A DNA stretch of 64,000 nucleotides from Rhizophagus irregularis (taxonomy: Eukaryota; Glomeromycota; Glomeromycetes; Glomerales; Glomeraceae), in NCBI RefSeq assembly GCF_026210795.1, contig NC_089458.1, forward strand, positions 2,868,001-2,932,000, written 5' to 3'. Positions 43,010 to 57,158 of this stretch are shown here, one piece after another. Both the position numbers and the translations under genes were made by a program. The notes beneath the pieces were generated by a model that was not told where the DNA came from, made no database searches, and was given only the letters and a program-made list of their open reading frames with translations. Each line of letters opens with the position of its first letter. Within the stretch, counting starts at the first letter, position 1.

Positions 43010-43480
43010 ATCGAAATATTTTGAAATATTACGAAATATTAAGTTGTGTAAAATCACAGAATATTACGAATCGTCAAATTATGGAACATTACGCATCATA
43101 GAATTTCGAAATATTTTAAAAAGTTGCGAAGTATTACGCAGTAAAATTACAGAATATTACGAATCGTAAAATTACGAAGCCTTGCATACAGTAATATTTT
43201 GAAATATTTTAAAAAGTTACAAAATATTACGCTTACGCAAACTTGCGGCAGGTCTGAAAACTTACGAAATATTATGTAAAATTATGAAATATTGCGAACC
43301 GCAAAATTACGGAATATTACAAATCGTAAAATTACGAAGCTTTGCATATCATAATATTTCGAAATATTTTAAAAAGTTACAAAATATTACGCTTACGCAA
43401 ACTTGCTGCGGATCTGGAAGCTTACGAAATATTATGATGTGTAAACTTGCGCAACTTTTCGCACTATATAATTTCCTGAT
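43010..43480. repeat. ATTACG-rich repeat region with a ~160-bp duplicated unit
   Basis: Dense CGTAAAATTACG, CGAAATATT and AAATATTACG words. A unit from CGTAAAATTACGAAGC to AACTTACGAAATATTATG occurs at about 43,158 and 43,326. Vocabulary is the same as the 50-bp satellite at 33.8 kb and the palindrome at 57.2 kb. The right edge ATTTCCTGATG is the same as at the ends of that palindrome. Confidence 0.7.
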
Positions 43481-43490
43481 GCACCTCTAG

Positions 43491-43578
43491 GTAAGGTTTT
43501 ATGACTAATCACAACCATTTTACATGGTTTATATTATGTGTAACCTAAGATTTTCTTTTACACTAATATATGTCATTG
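43491..43578. mobile_element. Partial copy of the PIF/Harbinger-like MITE
   Basis: TAGGTAAGGTTTTATGACTA onward to AATATATGTCATTGG matches 19,294-19,410 at most positions. The left inverted end is missing, so it is a truncated copy. Confidence 0.65.
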
Positions 43579-44234
43579 GCCTAATAATATAATAGGTAAT
43601 AGGTTGACTTTTTTTTCAGAAAATACTAGTTATATTTTATAATACTTAGTTTTAATCCTTATATATTTATTTTTCTTATTTTATATAAATTAAATGTATA
43701 AATATATATATATATTGTAAATAAACAATATTATAATATAGTAAGACTGCATCTATAAAAATAATAAAAAAAAAAACTATTATTATATTGTAATATTATT
43801 TTAGTATAATAATAGAAATAATATTAAAACAATATCATTAAATTTATTATTCTCATTATAAAATATTGTTAAAGTACTTATTAAATATTTATTAATAGTA
43901 TATCTATAAATAATATAAATTAACTTGAAGTAAAAAGTTTTAAAAATCATCTGAAATATATAATAAAACCTATTGACTATATAAATTTTCAGATAAAATT
44001 TTGTTCTTTTATTTTTGCATATTAAGATTTTATATTAAGTTTTGTTTTCCCTTTTTTTTTTAATAACTATATACAAATAAGATAAAACAAATTAAATGTG
44101 TTTTTTTTTGCATAAAATTTAAAGTATAAAACTACATTATACTACATACTTTACAAAAAACAAAAAAAAAATAATAAATAATTTGATAAATAAATAATGA
44201 TATCAATAATTAGTAACCAAAATAACTACAAATA
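43579..44234. other. AT-rich 3' flank of the histidine kinase gene
   Basis: No gene. Poly-A/T tracts downstream of the minus-strand stop at 44235 may include its poly-A site, but no specific signal can be singled out. Confidence 0.5.
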
Positions 44235-47200
44235 CTATGAATTTATGGTCAAATATTGATCTTTATGCTCAGCCATGAAATCATCTTGTTGACTTTGTGA
44301 TGAATCAGTATTTTCGAATTTCTCAATTTGTGTTTTCATTGCAGTAATCAATTCCTACAAAAAATGAATATATTATACAAAAATTAATTAGTAAATTAAT
44401 TAACTATCCTGCATTTAACAAACCACTTCACCCGTTTTTTAGTGATTACATACCACTTCTTTTATAGGTTTGGTTAGAAAATCATCCATACCAACTTCTT
44501 TAGCTTTCTTTACATCACTTTCAAAACTATTGGCAGTCAATGCTAATATTGGTATTTTCACACCACGATCTCTTAATATTTGAGTAGCTTCATACCCATT
44601 CATCACGGGCGTTATAATATCCATAAGTATACACGCATATTGTTGCTGCTGTTGTTGTTGGACAGCTTCTACCATATCAACAGCTTCTTTACCATGATTT
44701 GCAATGTCAACTGAATAATTATTTCTATTTAACATTTTATATGTTACTCTCTGACACACCAAATTATCTTCTACAAGTAAAATCCTTAATTTCTTAGGTT
44801 TTTCTGTAGCAGCAGAAATATTAGAAATATTCGCAACAGCATTTACTTGCGTATCCGCCTGATTATCTAATGTAGAAGAAGGTTTATTATCATTATCATT
44901 ATTGCTGTTATTAGTAATACTGCCAATATTTTTAGCATCTGCTGTTAATGTTAATGGAGAAATATGAGCATCATATGAAGTAAGAGGAGGTAAATTGTTA
45001 TTTGGTAAAGTAATATGAAGAGAGTGTTGATTAAGTGAACCTGTAGAGGTGGGAGAAATTGATGCAGGTGTATCATGTGGAGATGTCGATACATTCGGAG
45101 ATGTATTTACATTTGTAATAATTAATGAGATATTACTGCTATTTTTTGATTTAATAGAAGCTGCCTTATTAGTATTAGAGCTTGATAATAAATTATGATC
45201 TTGAGTAAGTGGCGGAACCGGTGGAACAGGTGATCCAGGCGAGATACTTGTATTACCACCAGAATAATATGATATTATAGGTAGTGGCAGTGTACTCTCT
45301 TGTGATTCTATTTGAACACTACTCGCAATATTTTTGCCTGCACTTCTATGTATCGAATCATCATTCGCAGTAATATTTGAAAAACTAGTAGATAATGGAG
45401 AGGATGATGGTTTCTCAATTGTAGAACCCGCTCTAGCCAATCCAGATGCCAACATCATACTTCCTTTTCTGAAGAAATTAGCGGCAGCTGACTTACTTTG
45501 TTCAGCAACATTTTTTATACTTCCTGCTTCATCATCAATAGGGTCCTCTCCTCCATTATTCATTACTGCTGAAGTAGCTGGTACAGTTGTAGATCTTCGT
45601 TTCTTTCTTATCGTATTCATATACGATTTACTATCACGTTTTGGTTTTGCCGGCATACTCTTCCTATTACGAAGATGAGATATTGCATCTTCATTATCAG
45701 AATTTATTACTATATCATCCATCATTTTACCATCAATTGATCCTGGGGCGCTGGAAATTTTGAACGAATTTCGCCCTGCGCTACCATTTTTACTGATCAC
45801 TAAACTGTCATATGATTCTCTTAACAACCGTCCTCGATCTTTAGACTCTTCCGTCAATAACCATATTTCAAACCATACATGATTATTATTTTTTTTATTA
45901 ACATTACTTTTTCGCTTACTGCTACCACTACTACTTCTGTCCACTTTTTCTACTACTAATCTTCCTCCCATTACTCTAACGATAGCTTGAACCAATGCCA
46001 TTGATAATCCTTGAGCGTGAAATCTTGATCCTATACTACTATTAGTTTTTGCATATGGTTTAAATAGTTCATTTATTTCTTCATCTGAACTCAATCCTTT
46101 ACTTTGGTCTTTCACTGAAAATCTCAATAAAATTCCTTTGCTATGATGAACTATTTTTTGTTCAATTATTAATTCCACTATTCCGTTACTAGGTGCCACT
46201 TCAATACTTCTTGCCAATAATTTCATTAATATTTGTTCCAATCTACGTTCATCCCCATATAAATTCCTTGGTAATTCACCACTAATTATTGTCTTTACTT
46301 GAATTTGTTTATGGTCCGCTTGGATAGATTGGATTTTAGCTATGTTATCAACTAACGTGTAAATATTAAATCCGTCACATTTCAAATCAATTTCATAAGG
46401 ATTTGGATTGGTGAGGTGTGTCAAATCGAGAACATCATTCACTATAAATGATAAAAATTTCCCTGCTGATATTATGTATTCTAATTCTTCAAATTGTTCT
46501 TTTTCCTTTAGTGAATTCTTCAACATTTCCGCAAATCCTAATATTGCATGTATAGGATTCCGTATCTACGATTTAATATGCATAAGAGATATTGAGAACA
46601 AAAAAAAAAAAAAAAATATAAAACAAAATAATAAGATTTTTACCTCATGACACAAAAAGAACAAGAACTCAGTTTTACTTTGATTTGCTAAATCTGCATC
46701 TCTTTTGGCGTCCATAACTGCCCTCTCATTCTCTTTTTTAAATGACACATCTCTAAACATTACCACTTGTGTAAAATAATTCTTTTCTACAACTGGCTGC
46801 GAAAAATTAGCTTCGGCTTCAAATAATGTACCATCTTTCTTCTTTGCTAATACATCTCTCATACCAGGCCTAACAGGAACTTCTATCAATTGATAGTCTC
46901 CATTTAACGGGTTATTATTTCTTTCCTCAGTCGGCGTTTCAGCTACGGGAATCAATAATGTATTTATATGCATCTTATTTGCTACTTTGATTTCTTCTGG
47001 TGAATATCCAGTTAAGGTCAGCGCATGTTTATTAGCTCCAACTATTTCTCCTTTGGCGTTCAATGCGAATAATGGATCTGCAATTGCTTCTAATACCGCC
47101 TTAGAATCTGCCGTTATTGCTTTAAGAAGACTTTGTGTTCTTCCTAATTTAACCGCTTGTTCAGTAAATTTATATCGTGCTTTAAATAGTTTTCTAAAAT

Positions 47201-49064
47201 AATTCGACGTAAAAAGAGCTATAATAGAGAAAAACGAAAGTATCAGCACAAAATATACAATTGGCCCATACATTGATACTGATCGATTATACGCCTCTTT
47301 AGAACTATAGCAAGTAAATTGCCAATTACGATCTCCTATCAGATAATTTGCCTGTTTATTAAAATTAGCAGAATGCCAAATTATACTATCATTTTTAGAA
47401 TAAATAGGTGTGTTACTTTCTGTATCAATTATATCAAATCCAATCCCGGGTTTGTCATTAAAATTCTTTGCTACACTTCTAATTGTATCATCTATCTCAT
47501 AAATTCCTATAACAAGTCCGCTAATATCATCAAAATTGTTCATATAAAATGGAAAATATACAGAAATCCCTCCTTTAGTATGATCATACGCTAATGCAAT
47601 TCTTGGAGTTATAGTAATATTTCTTGTTTTCCTAGCTTTTGTAATTGCTGCTAACCTCTCTGGTTCTGAAGAAACATCATAATTCAATATAATCGGCGTA
47701 TTATATCTCCATGGTATAGAATATAATACGGGGAAATATTCTGCAGCATCGGCTCGTATAACTAATTGATTTTGAGGGTTAAGTTGTTTTATTTGTCCAT
47801 GTTTTACTTCATAATCTGAACGATTAGCAAAGGGAATTCTCGGTGCAAAATTCATCGTATAGATGTTCTAAATTAATAGATAAGGAAAATTAGTATATTC
47901 ATTAATAGAAAAAGGAGGAAGATCAAGAATAATTGAAAATTTTTTTGCAAAATAAAATTAAATAACATGAGATTTTCACTATTTATCATATGAAAGTTAT
48001 GCAAAACTCATAACATCTACGCGTAAAGAAACGAATAAACAAACCTATACATTTTTCTTTCAAAAAAAAAAAAAGGGATATAGGTACGACAAAAAAAAAA
48101 AAAGGAAAAAGGAAAAAGGAAAAGAGAAAGAAAAAAAAAAACTTTTTTCTTGTTCTTCCTCAATTAATATATTATCAGACATTACCATATTATTAATTGC
48201 TGATAGATTTCCATAATTGCTTACAATTTCATCAGCATCATCCATTAGATTCGGGTAAACACTTGCAAACACTGTAAAGAAACCTGTAAAATCCCTTCCG
48301 GTATTCAATCCCGAATTAAAAGTAGAAACTACAGCACTTATTCTTTCCATACATATATAATCGAATGAATCTCTATAATTTTTTACTTCTTGATCAAAAA
48401 CAAATAATAACACTACAATAGCAATAGTAACACCTATCAAGGCAATAATCAATGGAAGAAATATTATAGCTAAAGTTTCTTTTGTTGGTTTTATTCGTGT
48501 AAAAAATCCTTTAGGTTGTTGTGGTATAGGAGAGTTTGAACCTGTATTAAAGTATGGATTCCTATATTGTCTAGTATAATTATTTGATGGTAAAGTTGAA
48601 ATATCAACAGTATCATGAGGTTCCATAGTTGATAAGTTCACTACATGTTCAGTTGGACGAATGATTTCAGAGGAGATATCTGAAGGACGTCTTGATTGAT
48701 TACAAAAATCATAAGCTGTAGTTGATAAATTGCCTAAACCTGAAGATATATTAGCCTCTTTATTTGACTCTCCTTCTACAACCTGTATTAGAGCATTCTT
48801 CTCGTTAGTGATACTAGAATCTGCCGTTATGGTCGTCGCGGTTGTTATGTTACTATTTCGAATTTCTTTTTCTTTTTCTTCCTTTTCTTCTTTATCCTGT
48901 CTTAAATTATCGTTACTTGTGTTTTTATCAGTCATTTGAGGAAATAGTCTAGTAAATATATTAAACATAAAACGTTGACGAAAAGAATGAAGTCTATCTC
49001 TTTCACTATTTTTATCTTTTGAAGAAAAAAACCAACTTGAATGAGGCATAAAGCAGAATATCAA
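44235..49064 (-). CDS. Hybrid sensor histidine kinase: CHASE - PAS - HisKA - HATPase - receiver, four exons, 1,444 aa
   Basis: Exons (minus): 49064-48186, 47867-46644, 46565-44454 and 44354-44235; every intron is phase 0 with GT-AG borders, TAG at 44235-44237. Residues about 197-223 form TM1 (FLPLIIALIGVTIAIVVLLF) and about 496-514 TM2. The extracellular CHASE-type domain between them has MNFAPRIPFANRSDYE and ADAAEYFPVLYSIP. A PAS follows (AIADPLFALNAKGEIVGANK). The H-box is FLFFLCHE-IRNPIHAIL, with His about 700 and an intron right after HE. The HATPase is weak: the N-box reads ILMKLLARSIEVA without the usual Asn, G1 is DQSKG and G2 AQGLSMAL. A Ser-rich linker of about 350 residues leads to a receiver with LLVEDN, the Asp in CILMDI, LTAN and LTKP intact, plus a Q7 run. 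The class senses small ligands outside the cell and signals by phosphorelay. It may act as a receiver-centred pseudokinase. Confidence 0.87.
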
Positions 49065-52000
49065 CTAAGATTTAAAAAGAAAAAAAGAAAAAAAAAAAAA
49101 AGATCTATAATATAATACACAAATAAGATTGCAAAGAAGTTAAGGATAAAAAAAAGAACTCGAAGCTTTTAATTCATTTATACATTTACAATAAAAAGAA
49201 AATTTTCGTGTAAAAAAGATTGAGTATATGTTTTTTTTTTATTTACGGTATTTTTATTTTATCGTATGGCAGATTACTGACATTTTCGGAATAGTTAGTA
49301 TTATTTGTTCCGGGGGAAAAGAAAGTTTTGATGGATGAGAAAAAAGGTAGTGCAATATAAAATAGTAAATTAACCTTAAATCAATGACTAAAGTGTAAAG
49401 AGATATAAACATTCTTGGCGACTTGTATCACCTTCTACGAATTTTTATAAGCCTACACTAATTAGAAAAATAAGGGAAATGTAAGGAATGTGATTTAAAT
49501 GATCTCACGATTCGGCAATAAAATTATCAGATACTGCGGTTGGGACTTGTTTAATAATCACAAATTTTTTTATTTGTACCAACAAAAAATCAACAAATAA
49601 AACCAGTAATAAAGATTCACCCATTTCCGGGAGTAAAGACCATAAAAATTTCCATTGAACTCAACAAATTTGGGACCCTGAGTGGCAGTGCTTTTGAAAA
49701 AAAAAAAGTTTTTTGAAATTTTAAATTTTTTTCGAAAATCTCCTTAATAATTCTATACGGTAATTATTGTTAACCATGTAAAGATAAAAATATTATAGCA
49801 CTGCCCAGCTCAGAAATTTCGATAGACTAAAATTAAATCTATTTTTATAATAATTATATGAGCCCGGTACTTATTCCTAAAATTAGCTAGGCTATAATTT
49901 CTGCTTTAGTCTTTATAATGATTAATCCTACTTTTTATTTTTTTTTCACGAGAAGATTTTCTGCACCCTTTGAAAAAGTTAACAGCTAAATATAACGTTC
50001 TATTTTTGCATGCATATAATAACAGTTAATGTTACAATGTACTTTGTTCATAATTTTGTGAAAAATTCTTTCGGATAGTTACACAAACTATGCGCGGTTT
50101 TTTTTCCTTTGACCGTTAACTTAATTATAAATATTTATGAAAGATTATGTTTACAAATCAAAAAGATGAAAAATGATTTTTTTTAATTTGTATAAATACG
50201 GTAGAAAGGTATTGTTCCAACTTTTTTCATTTGTAACACTATACTAGAAGGAAGTTTTGTAATACATTTGTGTTAAAATTTGTGTTATGAATTTGTAATA
50301 CATAGAAATTAATTTGGCGCTACGTTTCCTTTGGAATTAAAAAAAAATCATATTTTCATTTTATCAAATATCTGAATGAAATAAATGAAATAGAACTTAT
50401 TTTATTTTAATTTGGATTAATGAAAATTTCAATTGTTCATTATAATCAATAATCAATAATCAATAATCAATAATCAATAATAAAAAAAAAATTAAAATAA
50501 AATAAATAAATAAATTCATTGTTTCAAACCCTTTCTATCCTGATATATGCCAATTTTGGTTTATCCGTATCTATGAAAATTTTGTGAAATTAATCTCTAT
50601 GTACAACTTTAAAATTTTTAATACCTGTAAAAAATTCCCTCCCATTTTTCGTTACACTTTTTAATTCTATAAAAATTCTGAATGCGTTAAAAGTTTTCCT
50701 TTTTCAAAATAAGTCTGGGGGCTCCTTTGTCTCCTTTATGGTATAATTCATTATAATTATCAAACATGTTTATCCCTTTATCTTACCCTATTCTATGTTT
50801 CAAAATCCCGTGATTTTTTGAAAGAATTATATAAGGAGTGAAAATCATATGATGTAAAACATTAAACGATTGTCTTGAATGATATTGTTATTATTTGTCC
50901 TTGATTACATGTAAAATGGTTATCCCTAATTTAATAATTTATCGTCCGATTCGTTTACGATGTTATACAGTTAATTATTCATTGTTAAATTAATCATACC
51001 ATAATTTGTGATTTATGTTTTGCCATATTACTATATTTTATCAAAGAACTTCTATACATATTAGTTACTTCCCTTAAAAACTCCCTCTATAAAGTTGATC
51101 CCTAAAATATCCAATCAGCTGATTTATTATGTAGTACTTACGTTGGATTTTTTTGAGTCTGATCATGATCGGTTCTTAATATATAGATTTTAGTATTAAT
51201 TTGCCAAATAAATATCTATATAAAGTAAATTAATTTATTTTTATATTAATATTATTAATATGACCATTCCAATTTACCCCTTTTATATAGATACATATAT
51301 TCTATCAGCTATATATATCTTATAGATTTAAAATCTATATATAATAATATATTCTATATTTTTTTTTTGATCTCCACTCTTCAATTTTATATTTATGCAA
51401 ATTTACATAAAAAAATTTTTAATTCTTTTTTTTTTTAATGTACTTATAGTATTATTTATTAACAGGATTTCAATTAATGTTAAACTATTCACTTATAAAC
51501 CCGCAAATGAATTTAATGATTAGTATATAAAAATTTGATAAAGTAAAGTATTATTATAAAAATATATTAATTGATGAAATAATAAAACATATATTATATA
51601 AAACAATTTAAAGTTTTAATTATTATTAGATTTTATATATTTTACTTTAAAAAAAAAATTATTATTATTGAAATCAGTTTTTATAAATTAGAGTAAACTT
51701 TTATAAGAAATTTATTAAAATTAAAAGTTTTTTCTAATATATTTATATCATTTATATTAAATATAATTAAAAGAAAAATATAAAATTTATAAAATTTAAA
51801 TTTCAAAAATTATATTTTTTTATTAATAAAAATATTATTTTTTTTTTAAAAAAAAAAATTAATATAAATCTCTTTTATATAATTATATATTATAGTAAAT
51901 TTAAATCAAATTTATAGTACCAGTTAAAATTACAATTTTATATTAAATAAAAATTATTACCTTTTTAAATTAATAGTTTTAAGTAAATATTTAATATAAT

Positions 52001-53433
52001 ATTTAATTTAATAGTTTAAAATTATTTTAAAAAATAAATTAAATTTAAAAAAAAGCAGTTTTAAATGTAATATTTTAATAATTTTTCTTTATAATATTTT
52101 TAAATGGAATTTGCTATTTATCGCTAGTAGTGATTATTATTAGTATTACATGATTTTTTAATTTTAATTAAAATTAAATGATTATCGATCCCTATGAAAG
52201 TAAAATTAAAATTAAATGATTGATATAAATTTCCTTTTTTAAAATATTGTGTAATGTATTTCTCATTTTTAATGATAAACAAAATTGACTTTTTTGGATT
52301 ATATATTATTACTCAAATATCTAAAAAAGGATATTTTAGCTGGAATTATAAAATTTAGCTAAAATTATGAATAAAAGTAAATAAATAGGACTAAAAAATT
52401 GTTCTTAAAATATATAATAAAAATAGAAACAAAGAGAAAATGATATGATATAATAAATTATATATTATTAAAATCATATAATATTAGCAATATATAGTAA
52501 TTTTATTTTAAATTATAAAAAAATTTTATTTTTAATTTAGATGATTTTTTATTTCCCTTAAATTTAATATATAAAAATAACATTAACTGATTATTTATTA
52601 ATTATTTATAATGTAATTTTTGACAAAAAAAATTTTTTTTTTAATATAAGTTTTGTATAACTTTTAAAATTATAATTTATAGGTAATTTTGCTTGTTTTA
52701 CAAATTTATTTAATATTTATAAATACCATTTTTGATATTTTAACAATTTACAACTTGGGAATAAAAAATTTTAATTTTATTTGAAATGAAAAAAAATTCA
52801 CTTTTAAATTATACTATATAAATACAGTTTATTTTTACTATAATAAATTTCATAGGCTAGAAATTAAAATATTGAAACTTTACTATACTGAGAATTATTT
52901 TATTATATATAAAAAAAATCTGTATTTGAATTTTTTTTTATTATAACAAGTTACTTACTATAAAAATTCATTATAGAGAGAGTAAACTGTATTAATAATT
53001 AAATTATTAATATATCTTACCTAGGGGAGGGGTGTAAACTCTTATATTAAAGTGATATTAGGTAATATTTGACAGTGCCCTTATAATATTAAAATATTAA
53101 TATAGTAATAAATAATATTTTTTTTTGATTTTTAAATTTTTTAATATAATAAAAATATTTTATTATTTGTTATATATATAATTCCTTATATAATATTGTA
53201 TATAACTTAATATCTTTAGTTACTTTCCCTCCCCTTAAAATATTAGATAATATCTGACAGCATCCTAATTTATTATTGGATTTTATTTTTTATTATTTGT
53301 AAAATATTATATTTTATATAAAGTTAAAAATAGTATTTTAAATTCTTTTTGATATACTAAATAAAATAATAAAATAGGTAAAAATATATATATTATATAG
53401 TTTTTAAAAGTATTATAATAAATGTATAAAGAT
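49065..53433. other. Gene-free region upstream of the kinase and beyond
   Basis: The first few hundred bases are presumably the kinase promoter and 5' leader (poly-A/T tracts). Positions 50,444-50,481 are an (AATCAAT)n microsatellite. From 51.2 to 53.4 kb GC is extremely low. I see no exon-like frames or RNA genes. Confidence 0.55.
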
Positions 53434-54342
53434 TAAAGATGGTCATCAGTCCTACTGGTCCTACTCAGTCCTGAACCGGTCAGTCCTGGAATTTGTAGGA
53501 CCGGACCGTGGTCTTGCATTTTTTTGTGATACAGTAAGACCAATCCCGAGGACTGACCAGTCCTCATATCAGTCTTCATATAATAAATGATTTTTATATT
53601 GAATAAATCTATTAATCTGATGAAGATCTTTATAAAATAATATAAAGGCTGACCAATTCTAAACCAATAAACAATAACAATTACTTCTCCCCTCACTGTA
53701 GATTGTCTGTCAAAACACCAACTCCAAAAAGCATTTAAGCGAAATATCTCATCATCCAGTGATCATAAAATGATGAAACTACTACCATTCGAATCGTCTC
53801 AATAAGACGCGTCAAATGGTGGCTAAATCATATTTCCAGGATCAATAGATATCTGGCAATTATTGAATTTGTTATCAAATAGTTTTGCCGATGTAATTTT
53901 TCTTTTTTTTATCGATTATAAAATAATGATTTCGATACCATTCGACGCGTCTCTAATAACAATTCGAATGGTAGTAGCTTAGTATTTTTATAATCACTCT
54001 GGATGGCAAGATATCATGATTATTATTACTAATACAATAATAGTGATCATTTGTAAAAAAAAATTTGTATATTTAAAAACATCCCAATTAGTGTTCATAT
54101 TTATAAAATAAGGCTATTCCTAATAAAGTTAAGGAAAAAAATTTTTTTATTTGTAAAAAAAAAAAAAAAGACTGATCAGTTTTAAAAAGACTGCAGTTCT
54201 TAAAAAGACCGACTGTCTTATTATATATGATACAGGACTGAAAGACCGCAGTCCTACACTAAGACAGACCAGTCTGTCTTTTTTTATGGTATAAGACCTG
54301 CAGTGGACCGCGGGGTCTTTTAGGGACTGATGACTATCTTTA
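53434..54342. mobile_element. hAT-type MITE with perfect 8-bp target duplication (909 bp)
   Basis: Ends TAAAGATGGTCATCAGTCC and (reverse complement) TAAAGATAGTCATCAGTCCC are inverted repeats. The octamer ATAAAGAT flanks both sides exactly (53426-53433; 54343-54350). The ends are packed with GGACTG/CAGTCC/GGTCTT words (subterminal repeats). The interior contains a palindrome (53,755-54,010). No transposase. Confidence 0.88.
53755..54010. repeat. Palindrome sharing ACTACCATTCGAATCGTCT with the 57-kb element
   Basis: Left arm (CTACTACCATTCGAATCGTC, GACGCGTC) and right arm (inverted) are separated by about 90 bp. The same words form the inner arms of the 57,159-57,678 palindrome. It is nested within the hAT-type MITE. 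Confidence 0.7.
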
Positions 54343-57158
54343 ATAAAGATTTGTATTAAAATATAAGAAATAATATATTTAATATATATGCAAAAAAAAT
54401 ATTAAATTTTTTATTATATAGCTTAAAATAAGATTTATATATAAAACTTTTTAAAGATTTTACTATAAAAGAAAATTTTATATTACATAGTTAATTAACT
54501 AAGAAAATTCTAAAATAAGATTTTATATAAAAGTAAAATTCTCATTGGTAACTTACTTTAGTAGTAGATAGAATTCTATAATTATTAGTATTATTTTAAT
54601 AAATTTGTAAATATACTGTGATTAGAAAAGAAAAAAAATTTTATATAATAAATTTGTTAATTTTTAATTTTTACCAATTTTTACCAATTTTTCTAATTTT
54701 TATTTTTTTTTTATTTTTTATATTTTTAATATAAATTTTTAAAAATTATACAATAATACAAAATATTATGCATATTTTTGTCTACTTAATAATTTTACTT
54801 AGTATATTAAAAAGAATTTTTAAAAAATACTGTTTTTAACTTTTATATAAGAATATAATATATTGTATATATGATGTCTAAATTATTTAGGCTGCTATAA
54901 TTATAAGTAAAATCCCAAATTTAATTACAATATCCCAAATTATTTTGGCACTTTACATAGTAAATTACATATAAACTGAATAAATTATGACATTTCAGAA
55001 TAGCATGCAAATGTAATAAAAAATAAAATCCTTATAAAATTATTTATTTATTATTTATTTAATTTTTTGCTTATTATCCTTTTAACTATTACTTTTTTAA
55101 AATTATTAATAAATTCCAGGTAAATATAGTCAGAATATATACAGTTAAAGCAAAAAATAGATTTAAAAAAAATATAAATTTAACAGTTAGTAAAAATATT
55201 ACAAAATAAATAGAAAATTTTTTGTATTCAGTTACAATACAAATAGTTATATTAATAATTTTTAAATTATAATTCTAGCCAAAATTTTTTTAACTTTAAC
55301 CAAATTTATAACACTATCCAAATTTTATCAAAATCAAAAATTTTAGTAATATTACATTTATATAATATAACATTATTTTTAATAATTATAAATATATTTA
55401 TTTTTATAAACTTTAAAAATTAAAAATTTTATTTTATTTAGTTTAATTTAACTTAAAAAATTATCTATTATTAAACTTTTTTATTTATACACTATCACAC
55501 GTCAAATGACAAAAAACAGGCAAAAAAATGGCAGTGTGAATTGCATAAACTATTCGCAAATTTGTATAAACTATTTACAAATAGTATAGGTTAATTTGCA
55601 AATAGCCAAAAACCGCCAAGAATAGCCAAAAATAGCTACTGCTTTTCACACCATTTTTTTTGCCGATTTTTAGCATTTCAACCTGTGCTAATATGTAAAA
55701 CACAGATTACATGTTTATTATACTTTTCAGTAATCTGCATAAAATTTTTTTTTTTTGGAAATTTGTACAATAAATTTTTATTTTTACAGAAAAATAAAAT
55801 TTCCTTTTTGGATTATATAATGTTATTCCAGTTTCTAAAAATGGAAATTAGAGTAAATTTTATTTGAACAGAATTATAAAATTTGGCTAAAATTATAGAG
55901 TTCTTAGTTCTTACTAAAAGGATTCGTCTTTAGAATAAATAATAAAAATGGAAAATTAAAGGAATGTGACATTAGTATCAAATAAATATAATAGTTGTAA
56001 ATCAAAATTATCATCTTTTAGTTAACCATAATAGTGTAGTATTTACAGCCAATTTATAATTTATATTTATAATATTACAACTGCTAAAGGTTGTAATTTG
56101 ATATATAATAATCATTACTTATGGCAACCAACTTTATGTAACATGGGTGACAAATTAAAGTTACATAATTTGTATTTTGTACTCTAATATATTTTAAGAA
56201 ATTTTCTTTATTTAATATAGTAAATTTTTTTTAATTATTTATTTTACTTATTTTTTTCAAATATTTTATAAATATTTTTTATTTTAATATTATTAAACAT
56301 CTTTTATAAAATTTATAACTGACTTTTTATTAAAAAAAAATTGCTCTTTTTTTATTTTCAGTTTTTTATGATTATCTTAACATCTAGTGATTCAATTCAT
56401 GCAGATTTTTATTTTATTTTATAGAGTTTGATAAGAATTACAAATAAAAAAAATTACATAAATTGGACTACTGGATACTGAGATAATCGCAAAATACTAA
56501 TATTTTTTTGAAATTAGAATTAATTTGCAAAAAGTTAATCTTTGAATAATTGTATATGTAATATTTGGGATCCTATTTATAGTATATATATTTATAATTT
56601 ACAGTTAATAAAATTTTCTTTATAATAAATAATTTTCTATTTTATTTTCATATTATTAAAGTAATTATAATAATTATATATAAATACTTGCAAATTATTT
56701 AAAAAAAAAATGAAAATTTTAAATTTAATTCAGTAAATAAAGATTTAATATAAAATATTTAATTTAAATAATAAAAAAACTATTATATTTAATTTATTTA
56801 TTATTATTATTATTATACTTAAAAGAAACAGTATACATATTCAAAGAAGAAATTATATGAATCAAATTTAGCTTAAACAGTTAATATCTTATCTACCTGT
56901 AAATATACTTCATGAGTTCTTGATTAAATTTTTAATTAAAAATAATTATAATATCTAATAAAAATTTATTAGTCTACTAATTAAAAAATTTTAATAAAAT
57001 TTATAAATAATAAAAATCTGGTTGATTAATTATCTTTTAAATTTAATAAAATTATTTATTCTACAAAAGAGTTTTACTAACTTACTTTTAGATTAAATAA
57101 AAAATTATTTATATTATTAATTATTTTACTTTATATAGATTTTATTTATTTGAATATT
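54343..57158. other. AT-rich gene-free stretch
   Basis: No gene. About 55,480-55,690 is slightly GC-richer with irregular repeats of ATAGCCAAAAA and GCAAATAG. About 55,975-56,136 is a decayed copy of the MITE at 59,564 (shared TTGTAAATCARAATTATCAT and ACTTAYGGCA near the end). Confidence 0.55.
55975..56136. mobile_element. Decayed copy of the 59.6-kb MITE
   Basis: AATTATCATCTTTTAGTTAA and ATTTATAATATTACAAC match 59,628-59,705. The right end reads TTATGGCAACCAACTTTA versus TTACGGCACGCAACCTTA. The left end is not recognisable. Confidence 0.6.

Noticed and set aside
45334-48939. Plus-strand open frames over the kinase gene
   Set aside because: Antisense shadows of a strongly supported minus-strand gene.
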